A stretch of DNA of 64,000 bases from Pseudomonadota bacterium (GCA_018242505.1 JAFEBU010000071.1:124001-188000), one strand, 5' to 3'. Shown: positions 23,594 through 32,046, counted from the first letter of the stretch. Notes: generated by a model from the letters alone, not told the origin. Translations and numbers: made by a program.

Positions 23594-23987
23594 TATCGAC
23601 GATCTCCAGCGCGCTGATCTCGTCGGGTTCGCCGGCATAGACCACCAGCGACATGGTCTCGGCGGCGATCATGGCACTGTGCGGCTGGCCCTTGGGATTA
23701 AGGCCGTATCCGCCCGAGCGCTGCGCCGGCTCGCCGCTCTTGGTGCTGCGGCCACCCTGGAGCGAGAAGACGTGCTCGTCCGACAGGGCCGTGGCGACGA
23801 TCTTGATCAGCTTGCCCGGCGGCGGCATGAACTTCACCAGCCAGGTGATGCCGCCGCCATCCTTGCGGCGGTCGCTCAATATCTTGAGTTGGATGATGTC
23901 CCTGCCGTCGTAGACGGCTGCAGGTTCATAGAAAGGCGCTCCCGAGGTCCAGTCCAGGGACATGGGGTCGACGTGCAGCGAAGCCAT
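23577..23987 (-). CDS. Cupin-fold protein
   Basis: This 136-aa single-domain protein has cupin strands with candidate metal ligands in SDEHVFSLQGG and the later histidine in KGQPHSAMIAAE. The start LHVDPMSLDWTSGAPFYEPAAVYDGRD and the middle WLVKFMPPPGKLIKIVATAL resemble ChrR/acetylacetone-cleaving cupins. It could bind a metal and act as a small dioxygenase or sensor; the reaction is unknown. It is convergent with the EamA gene, overlapping it by 17 bases. Confidence 0.68.
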   Translation of the reverse strand: MASLHVDPMSLDWTSGAPFYEPAAVYDGRDIIQLKILSDRRKDGGGITWLVKFMPPPGKLIKIVATALSDEHVFSLQGGRSTKSGEPAQRSGGYGLNPKGQPHSAMIAAETMSLVVYAGEPDEISALEIVDISPTG

Positions 23988-24108
23988 GAGCCCTCCTTTT
24001 GCTGATGGTCGGCGGCAGCTTAAGTCTTGCCTGCTGACATCGTCTTGTCAGTAGAATCACTCCTGGCGCTGCAATGGTTGCAGGGTGACACCGTCGCAGG
24101 AGGAGATC

Positions 24109-24666
24109 GTGAGCAGTCCGCCACCCCAGGTACGACGCACCGACAAGCTGATGGCCGACGAACGCGCTTACGAGATGCTGGCCTATGGATATTGTGGCCG
24201 GCTCGCCACGGTGAGCGAGGATGGGTCGCCTTACTGCGTGCCGTTGCTCTATGTCTGGCTGGACGGTGAGATCTTCGTGCACAACACCGCCGCCCGCGGC
24301 CACTTGCGGACCAATGTCGATCACGAGCCCCGGGTGTGCTTCGAAGTCGACGAGGTAGGCGAGGTGTTCGACTATGGTCGCTTCGAATGCGACGTATCGA
24401 TCTCGCATCGCAGCGTCATCGCTTTTGGCCGCATCCGGGTGATCGACGATCGCGTCGTGAAGCAGCGCTTTTGCGATGCACTGATGGCCAAGTACCACGG
24501 CCGGGATGTCGGCCGGCCCAAGGGCTTCTATCCGCGGCTGGACGACATCACGGTCTATGCCCTCACGGTCGACCGGCTCACCGGCAAGGAGACGGCATTG
24601 CCGCCATCAGCCGAACAGTGGCCGACGCGAGACAACACCAAGACGCCGAACGCCAAAGCGCCTTGA
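24109..24666 (+). CDS. Pyridoxamine-5'-phosphate-oxidase-like flavin-binding protein (NimA type)
   Basis: This 185-aa protein has a split-barrel PPOX fold: YCGRLATVSEDGSPYCVPLLYVWLDGEIFVHNTAARGHLRTNVDHEPRVCFEVD (residues ~26-75) gives the FMN-binding strands. Small PPOX proteins reduce nitro compounds (NimA) or bind FMN/F420. AGGAGGAG at 24098-24105 decides for GTG 24109 over the in-frame GTG 24085. The ArsR regulator begins only 39 bases downstream, and its promoter overlaps this gene's stop codon. Confidence 0.8.
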   Translation: MSSPPPQVRRTDKLMADERAYEMLAYGYCGRLATVSEDGSPYCVPLLYVWLDGEIFVHNTAARGHLRTNVDHEPRVCFEVDEVGEVFDYGRFECDVSISHRSVIAFGRIRVIDDRVVKQRFCDALMAKYHGRDVGRPKGFYPRLDDITVYALTVDRLTGKETALPPSAEQWPTRDNTKTPNAKAP

Positions 24667-24710
24667 CAGCGGGCTCCTCGATAAGACATTTGAACATTTA
24701 TTCAAATGTC
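24663..24710 (+). promoter_or_regulatory. Autoregulatory ArsR promoter-operator overlapping the start codon
   Basis: A perfect -35 TTGACA (24663-24668) overlaps the stop of the PPOX gene. Seventeen bases later ACATTT (24686-24691) can act as the -10. A perfect 10-bp inverted repeat, GACATTTGAA (24685-24694) and TTCAAATGTC (24701-24710), spaced by six bases, covers the -10, the probable transcription start and the ATG (24706). The TGAA/TTCA arms resemble ArsR/SmtB-family operators. Bound regulator would block its own transcription. The very short leader implies near-leaderless translation. Confidence 0.75.
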
Positions 24711-25014
24711 CAAAGCCAAGAAGACCATTCTGTCCGACGACCATGCCATGGCGCTTGCCGATCTGTTCCGGTTGCTGGGCGATGCCAGCCGATTGCGCAT
24801 CGTCGTCGCCTGCCTGCGCGCGCCGCTGGCGGTGTCGGAGATCGCCGAGCGGCTGGGGTTGTCGGTCTCGCTGGTGAGCCACCACTTGCGTCTGCTGAAG
24901 GGCGCCCGGTTGGTGCGGGCCGAGCGCCGGGGCAAGCAGGTCTTTTACGGCGCCGACGACGAGCATGTACGCCGCATGATCGAGGACATGATCACCCACG
25001 TCGCCGAGAGCTGA
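24706..25014 (+). CDS. ArsR/SmtB-family winged-helix repressor
   Basis: This 102-aa protein has the whole-length ArsR fold: LADLFRLLGDASRLRIVVACL (residues ~17-37), a recognition helix region LAVSEIAERLGLSVSLVSHHLRLLKGARLV and a beta-wing RAERRGKQVFYGADDEHV. The ELCVCD-type metal-binding motif is absent; the equivalent segment reads APLAVSEIA without cysteines. The effector may therefore not be a metal bound at alpha-3. No ribosome-binding site precedes the ATG, and a palindromic operator covers the start. Confidence 0.88.
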   Translation: MSKAKKTILSDDHAMALADLFRLLGDASRLRIVVACLRAPLAVSEIAERLGLSVSLVSHHLRLLKGARLVRAERRGKQVFYGADDEHVRRMIEDMITHVAES

Positions 25015-25065
25015 GGGCGGGGGCAGCGGCGGCTTCCGACCCCTCCGCTCGCGCAGGCACGTGTA

Positions 25066-25096
25066 CCTCCCTTCTACGGACTCCGCAAAAGGGAGG
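25066..25096. repeat. CCTCCCTT/AAGGGAGG palindromic intergenic element
   Basis: CCTCCCTT (25066-25073) and AAGGGAGG (25089-25096) are perfect complementary arms around a 15-base centre. It lies between the convergent ArsR and acyl-CoA ligase genes. It resembles the element at 45836-45895 and is probably a member of a dispersed repeat family; a terminator role is also possible. Confidence 0.5.
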
Positions 25097-25123
25097 AGAT
25101 GACCGAGAGGGCCGGGCGCCTCG

Positions 25124-26755
25124 CTACGCCGTCGGCAGCTTGTAGTCCTCGAACTGCTTGCGCAGCGCCGTCTTCAGGATCTTGCCGGTGGCGCCGTGCG
25201 GGATGGCCTCGATGAACTGCACGTCGTCCGGCATCCACCACTTGGCGACCTTGCCGTCCAGGAACTTCAGCAGATCGTCCTTGGTGACGTTGGCGTCGGG
25301 CCGCTTGACGATGATCAGCAGCGGCCGCTCGTCCCACTTCGGATGATGCACGCCGATCACAGCGGCCTCGGCAACGCCGGGGCAGCTCATGGCGGCGTTC
25401 TCGAGATCGATCGAGCTGATCCATTCGCCGCCCGACTTGATGACGTCCTTGGAGCGATCGGTGATGACCACTGAACCGTCGGTCTCGATCTTGCAGACGT
25501 CGCCGGTCATGAACCAGTCGTCCTTCAGGAACTGGTTCTGGCCGTCGCCCTTCATGTAGCCTTTCACGATCCACGGGCCGCGGACGACCATGTTGCCCGA
25601 CACGCTGCCGTCCTTGGGCAGGTCGTTGCCGGCATCGTCGATGATCTTCATCTCGCAGCCGAACACCGGCCGGCCCTGCTTGGCGGTGATGGCGAAGCGC
25701 TCCGCATCGGGCAGTTCGCGCTCGCCCCTGTTGAAGCGGGTGAGGGTGCCGAGCGGGCTCATCTCGGTCATGCCCCAGCCCTGCGCCACCTCGACCTGGT
25801 GCTCCTTCCAGAAGCGCTCGATCATGGCGAGCGGCACGGCCGAACCGCCGATCAGGGTGCGCTTGACCGACGACATCTTGAGCTTGTTCTGGGCGCAGTA
25901 GTCGAGCAGGGCGAGCCACACGGTCGGCACGCCCGCGCTCAGAGTCACCTGCTCCTTGTCGAGGAGCTCGTAGACGCTCGCACCGTCGAGCTTGAAGCCG
26001 GGGAAGACTAGCTTGGTGCCGCACATCGGGCCGGCATAGACCAGGCCCCAGGCATTGGCATGGAACATCGGCACCACGGGCAGGATGGTGGCGTCGGGAT
26101 CGAGCGCCAGCACTGGACCCGATGCCATCATCATGGTGTGGATCATGGTCGAGCGGTGCGAGTAGAGCACGCCCTTGGGATTGCCGGTCGTGCCCGAGGT
26201 GTAGCAGAGCGACGAGGCGGTCTTCTCGTCGAACTCCGGCCAGACGAGCGTGCCGGGCTTGCCCGCGATCAGTTCCTCGTAGCAGAGGAGCTTGGGGATC
26301 CTGGTCGAGGTTGGCATGTGGGCGCGGTCGGTCATGACCACGACATGCTTCACCGTCTTCAGCCGGTCGTAGACGCTTTCGACCACCGGCAGGAGGTTGA
26401 GGTCGACGAAGATGACCTGATCCTCGGCGTGATTGGCGATATAGGCGACATGGTCGGGGGCGAGGCGCGGATTGAGCGTGTGCAGCACCGCGCCAAGGCC
26501 GGAAATGCCGAAATAGAGCTCGAAGTGGCGATGGGTGTTCCAGGCGATGGTGCCGACGCGGTCGCCGAGCTTGATCCCCAGCTCCTGCAGGGCCTCGGCC
26601 ACCTGCTTGGCCCGTTTGTGGGCCTGCCTGTAGCCGTAGCGGTGGATCGGTCCTTCGACGGTCCGGGTCACGATCTCGACATCCGGATAGGATGCGGCGG
26701 CGAAGTCGATGATCTGCGAAATCAGCAGCGGACGGTCTTGCATCAAGCCCAGCAT
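25124..26755 (-). CDS. AMP-forming acyl-CoA synthetase (paralogue 1)
   Basis: This 543-aa protein is of the ANL superfamily: P-loop-like LCYTSGTTGNPKGVLYSHRS, GWGMTEMSPLG, DWFMTGDVCKIETDG, and the C-terminal catalytic lysine region GATGKILKTALRKQFEDYKL. It activates a carboxylic acid with ATP and CoA. It is the last gene of a six-gene operon, 13 bases after the enolase-superfamily gene, and has the same length and motifs as the first gene at 30377-32008. The two probably arose by duplication and may act on different intermediates of one pathway. Chain length or aromatic preference is unknown. Confidence 0.92.
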   Translation of the reverse strand: MLGLMQDRPLLISQIIDFAAASYPDVEIVTRTVEGPIHRYGYRQAHKRAKQVAEALQELGIKLGDRVGTIAWNTHRHFELYFGISGLGAVLHTLNPRLAPDHVAYIANHAEDQVIFVDLNLLPVVESVYDRLKTVKHVVVMTDRAHMPTSTRIPKLLCYEELIAGKPGTLVWPEFDEKTASSLCYTSGTTGNPKGVLYSHRSTMIHTMMMASGPVLALDPDATILPVVPMFHANAWGLVYAGPMCGTKLVFPGFKLDGASVYELLDKEQVTLSAGVPTVWLALLDYCAQNKLKMSSVKRTLIGGSAVPLAMIERFWKEHQVEVAQGWGMTEMSPLGTLTRFNRGERELPDAERFAITAKQGRPVFGCEMKIIDDAGNDLPKDGSVSGNMVVRGPWIVKGYMKGDGQNQFLKDDWFMTGDVCKIETDGSVVITDRSKDVIKSGGEWISSIDLENAAMSCPGVAEAAVIGVHHPKWDERPLLIIVKRPDANVTKDDLLKFLDGKVAKWWMPDDVQFIEAIPHGATGKILKTALRKQFEDYKLPTA

Positions 26756-26768
26756 GGCGCTCCCTCTG

Positions 26769-27917
26769 TTACGCGCGCCGCTCGATGTGAAGGTTTTTGA
26801 AATTCATGAGCGGCTTCAGATCCGGTTCTAGACCGAGTCCCTGCCCGCCGGGAAGGGACACGCAGCCGCCGGTCACATCGAGAAGACCACCCAGCAGCCC
26901 TTCGCGCAGCGGATTGGGGTTGGCATCGACCTCGAGCAACCCCGGCCCGCGCACCGCCGCCAGCAGGTGGAGCGAGTGCATCAAGCCTACTGCGCCTCCC
27001 AAAAAGTGGGGGCAATAGGTTCGGCCCGCAGCCAAGGCCGCCCGCGCGACCGGCAGGCAGCCGGAATGGCCGCCCCATTTCGCCGCGTCGGGCTGCAGAA
27101 CGCCGAACAGGCCCGAGTCGATCGCCTGCTGGAACGCGCCGGCGCCGCGAAGGTTTTCGCCGCCGGCCAAGCGCGCCGGCGCGACGGAGGCGACCTGGAC
27201 CCATTCCGGCAGCGGGCGGTCGGCCGGCAACGGCTCCTCGATCCAACCGAGGCCGAACTCGGCGAACTTGGGCGCCATCCGGCATGCCGTCCCGAGATCC
27301 CAGCCCTGGTTCACATCGACCATCAGCCGCTCGCCGCTGCCAAGCGTCCGGGCGACGGGCCGCAGCGAGGCAAGGTCGGTCTCTTCGCCGAACCCGACCT
27401 TGATCTTGAAGGCGCGATAGCCTGATGCGCGCGTGCACTCCACGGTCTCGAGCGCGGCGCGGCCGGGATTGAGGCCGGAGGCATAGACGGGAACGGGCGA
27501 GTCGTCGCTGCCGCCCAGCGCACGCCACAATGGCAGGCCGCGCTTGCGGGCCCGCAGATCGTGGATCGCGAGGTCGAGGCCGGCCGCCGCCGCCGACAGC
27601 GCACCGGCGTCGCCGCTCTGCAGGCGCAGCACATGAAGGCCGCGGTCGATCTCGGCCCACAGCGCCACCGGATCGTCGAGTACCTTGCCCAATGCGCGCG
27701 GCGCCACGATCTCGGCGAACAGCAGCGCGCGATGCTCGGCGGATGCGGTCGGGAAGTTGGACCAGATCTCGCCCCAGCCGCGCGCGCCGTCGGAATCCTC
27801 GACGCGCACGAAGACGGCGACCCGCTCGGCCATGACGCCGAAGGAGGTGCGGATGGGTTCCCGGATGGGAGCGCGAAAGACATGCGCTTCGACGCGCGCA
27901 AGCGTGGCTGAGGTCAT
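26769..27917 (-). CDS. Mandelate racemase/muconate lactonizing enzyme-family protein
   Basis: This 382-aa enolase-superfamily enzyme has a capping domain (residues 1-125) and a barrel with KIK at 171-173, metal ligands D201 (VDVNQGWD), E227 (WIEEPL) and E254 (AGGENL), and a possible catalytic H304 (CPHFLGG). Members abstract the proton next to a carboxylate and then racemise, dehydrate or cycloisomerise. ATG 27917 overlaps the glyoxalase stop (ATGA); an upstream in-frame extension to 27992 would run into that gene. Within the operon it would supply or modify an acid later activated by a CoA ligase. Confidence 0.88.
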   Translation of the reverse strand: MTSATLARVEAHVFRAPIREPIRTSFGVMAERVAVFVRVEDSDGARGWGEIWSNFPTASAEHRALLFAEIVAPRALGKVLDDPVALWAEIDRGLHVLRLQSGDAGALSAAAAGLDLAIHDLRARKRGLPLWRALGGSDDSPVPVYASGLNPGRAALETVECTRASGYRAFKIKVGFGEETDLASLRPVARTLGSGERLMVDVNQGWDLGTACRMAPKFAEFGLGWIEEPLPADRPLPEWVQVASVAPARLAGGENLRGAGAFQQAIDSGLFGVLQPDAAKWGGHSGCLPVARAALAAGRTYCPHFLGGAVGLMHSLHLLAAVRGPGLLEVDANPNPLREGLLGGLLDVTGGCVSLPGGQGLGLEPDLKPLMNFKNLHIERRA

Positions 27918-28297
27918 TCTTTGTTGCGGGACTCGCTGAAGGTCAGTCTGTTGCCGAACGGATCCGTCAGCGTGACGGTCCGGGCGCCCCATGGTGCATC
28001 CTCGATGCCGGGTTTGGCGTAGCGATAGTCCTGCGCGACGAGGTCATGGTGGAAGGCGTCGATGCCATTCATATGGATCAGCACGGCGGATCCGGGCGTG
28101 GCGTCGCCATAATGCTCGCTCAGGTGCAGGACGATCTCGGACCGCGACACCTGCGCGTAGAGAGGGAAGTTGTCGCCGAAACGGTGTTCCCAATCGAGCG
28201 TGAACCCCAGGAAATCGAGGTAGAACTCCTTGGCCTTCTCGACCGAGAAGATGCGGAGGATCGGCACGGCCTCGTGCAGGACGATGCTTTGCGGCAT
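27914..28297 (-). CDS. Glyoxalase/bleomycin-resistance-fold (VOC) protein
   Basis: This 127-aa protein has a VOC-fold beta-alpha-beta-beta-beta pattern: AVPILRIFSVEKAKEFYLDFLGFTLDWEHRF at the N-terminus and DAPWGARTVTLTDPFGNRLTFSE at the C-terminus, where the glutamate is a usual metal ligand. Known functions include isomerase, epimerase, extradiol dioxygenase and antibiotic binding. It lies four bases after the second oxygenase gene and overlaps the racemase start by four bases, so it is translationally coupled inside the operon. Its substrate is unknown. Confidence 0.82.
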   Translation of the reverse strand: MPQSIVLHEAVPILRIFSVEKAKEFYLDFLGFTLDWEHRFGDNFPLYAQVSRSEIVLHLSEHYGDATPGSAVLIHMNGIDAFHHDLVAQDYRYAKPGIEDAPWGARTVTLTDPFGNRLTFSESRNKE

Positions 28298-28301
28298 GAG
28301 A

Positions 28302-29288
28302 TCAGTCGGCGGCCCGGTGATCTTTCAGCAGGTCGTAGGTGCGCTGCTGATAATGGACCATGTAGTCGGTGTAGTAGGTCGTCGGATATTTCGGCGGCCT
28401 GTCCGGTCCGACCGTGGTCGGCACGGCGGCGATCGGCCAGTCGATGTTGCTGTCGCAGAAGAAGGCCAGCGCGTAGCGCTCGCCGCCGGTGCGGTTGATC
28501 GCGCGGTGCGGCGTGGCGAGGAAGAAATCGTTGGTCCAGCGCAACAGGAGCTGGCCGCCGTTCACGACATAGGCATCGGGGATCGCCGGCGCCTCGATCC
28601 AGGTGCCGTTCCGGGCGCGGATCGAGAGGCCGGGAACGTCGTTGGGCGCGAGCAGGGTGAGGAAGCTCGTGTCGGTGTGCGGGGCGATGCCGAACTCGTC
28701 ATCTGCCACGACGTCCTGCGGCGGGTAGTGCGTCATCCGGAGCTTGTACTGGCTCTCGCGGAACGGTGCGTCGAAATAGGCCGCCGGCAAGTCGAGGGCG
28801 CAGGCATAGAGCGGCATCAGCTTCTGGACCAGCCGCTCCATCGTCTCGCAGTAGGCGACGACGGTGTCGCGAAAGCCCGGCTGGCCCTGGGGCCAGCGAT
28901 TGGCGCTGCGGAAGCGCCGGTCGGCCACGACGTCGGGGTGGTTGGCCGGCAGGTCGCGGGCCACGAACAGGGCCTCGTTGAAGTTGGCTTTGGTGACCGT
29001 CTGCACCACCGATGTCCGCAGCGTGTCGCCGCGCATCGGCAGGTAGCCGACATTGTGCCGGTCGATCCGCACCTCCATCTTCTTCTCGACCGGCTGGGCA
29101 TGGAACCGTGCGGCTTGCCGGAAGGTGTCGCGGATCAGCGCCGTCGGCACGCCGTGATTGACGATGAAGTAGAAGCCGATCTCGGTGAGGGCGGAGCGCA
29201 ACTCCCGGGCACAGCGGTCCCTCGCTCCCGGTTCGCCCGCGAGATAGGGCCCGAGATCCAGAACGGGGATGGTGTCCGGGGTCGTCAG
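28302..29288 (-). CDS. Isopenicillin-N-synthase-like 2OG/Fe(II) oxygenase B, probable CTG start
   Basis: This 328-aa enzyme has iron ligands H204 and D206 (PHTDTSFL) and H261 (TPHRAIN), plus R271 for the 2-oxoacid. The family R-x-S motif reads RYA here. It is a tandem paralogue of the preceding oxygenase. No ATG, GTG or TTG occurs at the expected place. CTG at 29288 aligns codon for codon with the paralogue's ATG (both six residues before IPV) and forms a CTGA overlap with its stop. I therefore propose a CTG start, or a base error. Members oxidise small peptides, flavonoids, ACC or similar acids. Confidence 0.85.
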   Translation of the reverse strand: MTTPDTIPVLDLGPYLAGEPGARDRCARELRSALTEIGFYFIVNHGVPTALIRDTFRQAARFHAQPVEKKMEVRIDRHNVGYLPMRGDTLRTSVVQTVTKANFNEALFVARDLPANHPDVVADRRFRSANRWPQGQPGFRDTVVAYCETMERLVQKLMPLYACALDLPAAYFDAPFRESQYKLRMTHYPPQDVVADDEFGIAPHTDTSFLTLLAPNDVPGLSIRARNGTWIEAPAIPDAYVVNGGQLLLRWTNDFFLATPHRAINRTGGERYALAFFCDSNIDWPIAAVPTTVGPDRPPKYPTTYYTDYMVHYQQRTYDLLKDHRAAD

Positions 29289-30268
29289 TCGGCTGCCTGC
29301 GCTTCGTTCAGGACGTCGTAATTCCGCTTCTGATACCAGATCATATAGTCGGTGTAGTAGGTCGTCGGATATTTCGGTGGCTTGTCGGGGCCGACGGTGG
29401 TCGGCACGGCGGCGACCGGCCAGTCGATGTTGCTGTCGCAGAAGAAGGGCAGCGCATAGCGCTCGCCGCCGCTCTGGTTGATGGCGCGGTGCGGCGTGGC
29501 GAGAAAATAATCGTTGGTCCAGCGCTGCAGCATCTGGCCGCCATTCACGACATAGGCGTCGGGAATGGCGGGCGCATTGATCCACTTGCCGTTCTGGCAG
29601 CGGATCGAGAGGCCGGGAATGTCGTTGGGCGCGAGCAGGGTGAGGAAGCTCGTGTCGGTGTGCGGAGCGAGGCCGAACTCGTCGACCGCCGGCCCGTCCT
29701 GCGGCGGATAGTGCGTCATGCGCAGCGAGAACTGGGGGACGCGGAACGCCGCATCGAAATACTCGGCCGGCAGGTCGAGGGCGCGAGCGTAGAGTCGCAC
29801 CATCTTCTGCACCAGGCGCTCTAGGTCGTTGCAGTAGTCGACCACGGTCTCGCGAAAGCCCGGCAGATCCGGCCAACGGTTTGCCCCCCGAAAGCGGCGG
29901 TTGGCGACGACGTCGGGATGATCGAGCGGCAACTCGCGCTTCACGAAGAAGGCTTCGTTGAGGTTGGGCTTGGTGTTCGACTGCACTGTCGAGGTACGCA
30001 GCGTATTGCCCCGCATCGGCATGTATCCGGTGGTGTGCTCGTCGATCTTCAGTGCCAGCTTCTTCTCCAGCGGCTGGGCGTGGAAACGCTTCGCCTCGTC
30101 GAAGACGCGGCGGATCTTCTCGCGCGCGATGCCGTGGTTGACGATGAAATAGAAGCCGATCTCGGTCAGGGCGAAATGCAATTCTTTCGCCGTACGGTCG
30201 AGCGCGCCCGGCTCGCCCGCGAGATAGGGGCCAAGATCGATGACGGGAATGGTCTCGGTGGCGGCCAT
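29285..30268 (-). CDS. Isopenicillin-N-synthase-like 2OG/Fe(II) oxygenase A
   Basis: This 327-aa protein starts MAATETIPVIDLGPYLAGEPG; GGAG lies upstream of ATG 30268, and an in-frame ATG at 30289 is less favoured. It carries H203, D205 (PHTDTSFL), H260 (TPHRAIN) and R270 (RYALPFF), the double-stranded beta-helix ligands. As in its neighbour, the usual serine after R-x is alanine. The two oxygenases match closely over their full lengths with one single-residue gap, indicating recent tandem duplication. It lies 108 bases after the first acyl-CoA ligase of the operon. Confidence 0.9.
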   Translation of the reverse strand: MAATETIPVIDLGPYLAGEPGALDRTAKELHFALTEIGFYFIVNHGIAREKIRRVFDEAKRFHAQPLEKKLALKIDEHTTGYMPMRGNTLRTSTVQSNTKPNLNEAFFVKRELPLDHPDVVANRRFRGANRWPDLPGFRETVVDYCNDLERLVQKMVRLYARALDLPAEYFDAAFRVPQFSLRMTHYPPQDGPAVDEFGLAPHTDTSFLTLLAPNDIPGLSIRCQNGKWINAPAIPDAYVVNGGQMLQRWTNDYFLATPHRAINQSGGERYALPFFCDSNIDWPVAAVPTTVGPDKPPKYPTTYYTDYMIWYQKRNYDVLNEAQAAD

Positions 30269-30376
30269 GACGTCTACTCCTCCCGGCACGAAAGCTGATG
30301 ATACGCGTGCCGGGAACGATAGGCCGCAAAGACGCGAGGGTCCACTGCAGGGACAGTGGAATTTCGCAGCGGTCGC

Positions 30377-32008
30377 TCAGCCGGTCGGCAGCTTGTAGTC
30401 GCGGAAGTCCTCGCGCAGGCGGGTCTTCAGGATCTTGCCGGTGGCGGTATGGGGGATCGCCTCGACGAACTGCACGTCATCAGGCAGCCACCATTTGGCC
30501 ACCTTGATGCCGAGGAACGCGATCATCTCGTCCTTGTCGAGCTTGGCGCCGGGCTTCCTGTGCACGATCAGGAGCGGCCGCTCGTCCCACTTCGGATGAT
30601 GAATGCCGATGACCGCCGCCTCGGCGACGGCCGGATGCGCCATCGCTGCGTTCTCGAGGTCGATCGAGCTGATCCATTCGCCGCCCGACTTGATCACGTC
30701 CTTCGACCGGTCGGTGATCTGCATGTAGCCGTCGGGATCGAGGGTGGCGACGTCGCCGGTCGCGAACCAGCCGTCCTGGTCGACGATCTCGCCGCCCTCG
30801 CCCTTGAAGTAGCCGCGCGTCACCCACGGCCCGCGCACCATGAGGTCGCCGAACGCCTTGCCATCGCGGGGCAACTCCTTGCCGCCGTCGCCGACGATCT
30901 TCATCTCGACACCGAAGGCCGGCCGGCCCTGCTTCAGGCGGACATCGAGCAATTCCTCGCGCGAGAGCTTCAGGTGCTTGGCCTTGGGATGGTTCACCGA
31001 GCCGAGGGGGCTCATCTCGGTCATGCCCCAGGCATGCAGCACTTCCACGCCATAATCCCTGTCGAAGGTCTCGATCATGGCAGGCGGCGCCGCCGAGCCT
31101 CCGATCACGGCGTACTTGAGTGTCGACAGCTTCAGCTTGTTGGCCTGCATGTGCTGCAGCAGCGCGAGCCAGACCGTCGGCACGCCGGCGGTGAAGGTGA
31201 CACCTTCCTGCTCGAACAGTTCATGGAGGCTTGCGCCGTCGAGCGCGACGCCGGGGAACACCAGCTTGGCGCCGGCCAGCGCCGCGCTGTACGGCAGGCC
31301 CCACGCATTGACGTGGAACATCGGCACGACCGGCAGGACCACCGAGCGCGCCGAAAGGTTGAGCGTGTCGGGCAGCGCTGCTGCATAGGCATGCAGGATC
31401 GTCGAGCGGTGGGAATAGAGCACGCCCTTGGGATTGCCGGTCGTGCCCGACGTGTAGCAGAGCGAAGAGGCGGTGCGCTCGTCGAACACCGGCCAGTCGT
31501 AGCGGCCCGGCTGGTCGGCCAGCAGCTCCTCGTAGACCAGCAGGTTGGGGATCCCGAGGTCCTTCGGCAGATGGGCGCGGTCGGTCATCGCCACCACGTG
31601 CCGAACGGTCTTGAACTGCGGCAGAAGCTTCTCGACGACCGGCAACAGATTGAGATCGACGAAGAGGAGCTGATCCTCGGCGTGATTCACGATGTAGACG
31701 ATCTGCTCCGGAAACAGCCGCGGGTTGATCGTATGGCACACCGCGCCCATGCCGGAGATGCCGTAGTAGAGCTCGAAATGGCGGTAGCCGTTCCAGGCGA
31801 GCGTGCCGATGCGATCGCCCGCCTTGATGCCGAGCGCCAGCAGCGCCTCGGCCACCTTCTTCGCCCGCAGGTGGGCGTCGCCGTAGGTGTAGCGGTGGAT
31901 GCCGCCCTCAAGCGTGCGCGAGACGATTTCGGTGTCGCTATGGTTCAGCGCCGCGTGCTCGATGAGTTGCTGGATCAGAAGCGGGCGGTCCTGGATGAGA
32001 CCGAGCAT
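30377..32008 (-). CDS. AMP-forming acyl-CoA synthetase (paralogue 2, operon-leading)
   Basis: This 543-aa ANL-family ligase has LCYTSGTTGNPKGVLYSHRS, AWGMTEMSPLG, GWFATGDVATLDPDG and ATGKILKTRLREDFRDYKL. ATG 32008 gives MLGLIQDRPLLIQQLI, matching the start and exact length of the paralogue at 25124-26755. The longer in-frame start at 32068 adds an unconserved 20 residues. It is the first gene of the minus-strand operon. Two ligases with the same ancestry bracket the oxidative genes, suggesting activation of an initial acid and of a product. Confidence 0.92.
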   Translation of the reverse strand: MLGLIQDRPLLIQQLIEHAALNHSDTEIVSRTLEGGIHRYTYGDAHLRAKKVAEALLALGIKAGDRIGTLAWNGYRHFELYYGISGMGAVCHTINPRLFPEQIVYIVNHAEDQLLFVDLNLLPVVEKLLPQFKTVRHVVAMTDRAHLPKDLGIPNLLVYEELLADQPGRYDWPVFDERTASSLCYTSGTTGNPKGVLYSHRSTILHAYAAALPDTLNLSARSVVLPVVPMFHVNAWGLPYSAALAGAKLVFPGVALDGASLHELFEQEGVTFTAGVPTVWLALLQHMQANKLKLSTLKYAVIGGSAAPPAMIETFDRDYGVEVLHAWGMTEMSPLGSVNHPKAKHLKLSREELLDVRLKQGRPAFGVEMKIVGDGGKELPRDGKAFGDLMVRGPWVTRGYFKGEGGEIVDQDGWFATGDVATLDPDGYMQITDRSKDVIKSGGEWISSIDLENAAMAHPAVAEAAVIGIHHPKWDERPLLIVHRKPGAKLDKDEMIAFLGIKVAKWWLPDDVQFVEAIPHTATGKILKTRLREDFRDYKLPTG

Positions 32009-32046
32009 GGGACATTTACTCCGGAAAAGGGGCCGATTTCGTTTTG

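Noticed and set aside
28302..30329. 675-codon frame spanning both oxygenase genes
   Set aside because: Its first half is the shadow of oxygenase A in the wrong frame; only the part from CTG 29288 aligns with a known family.
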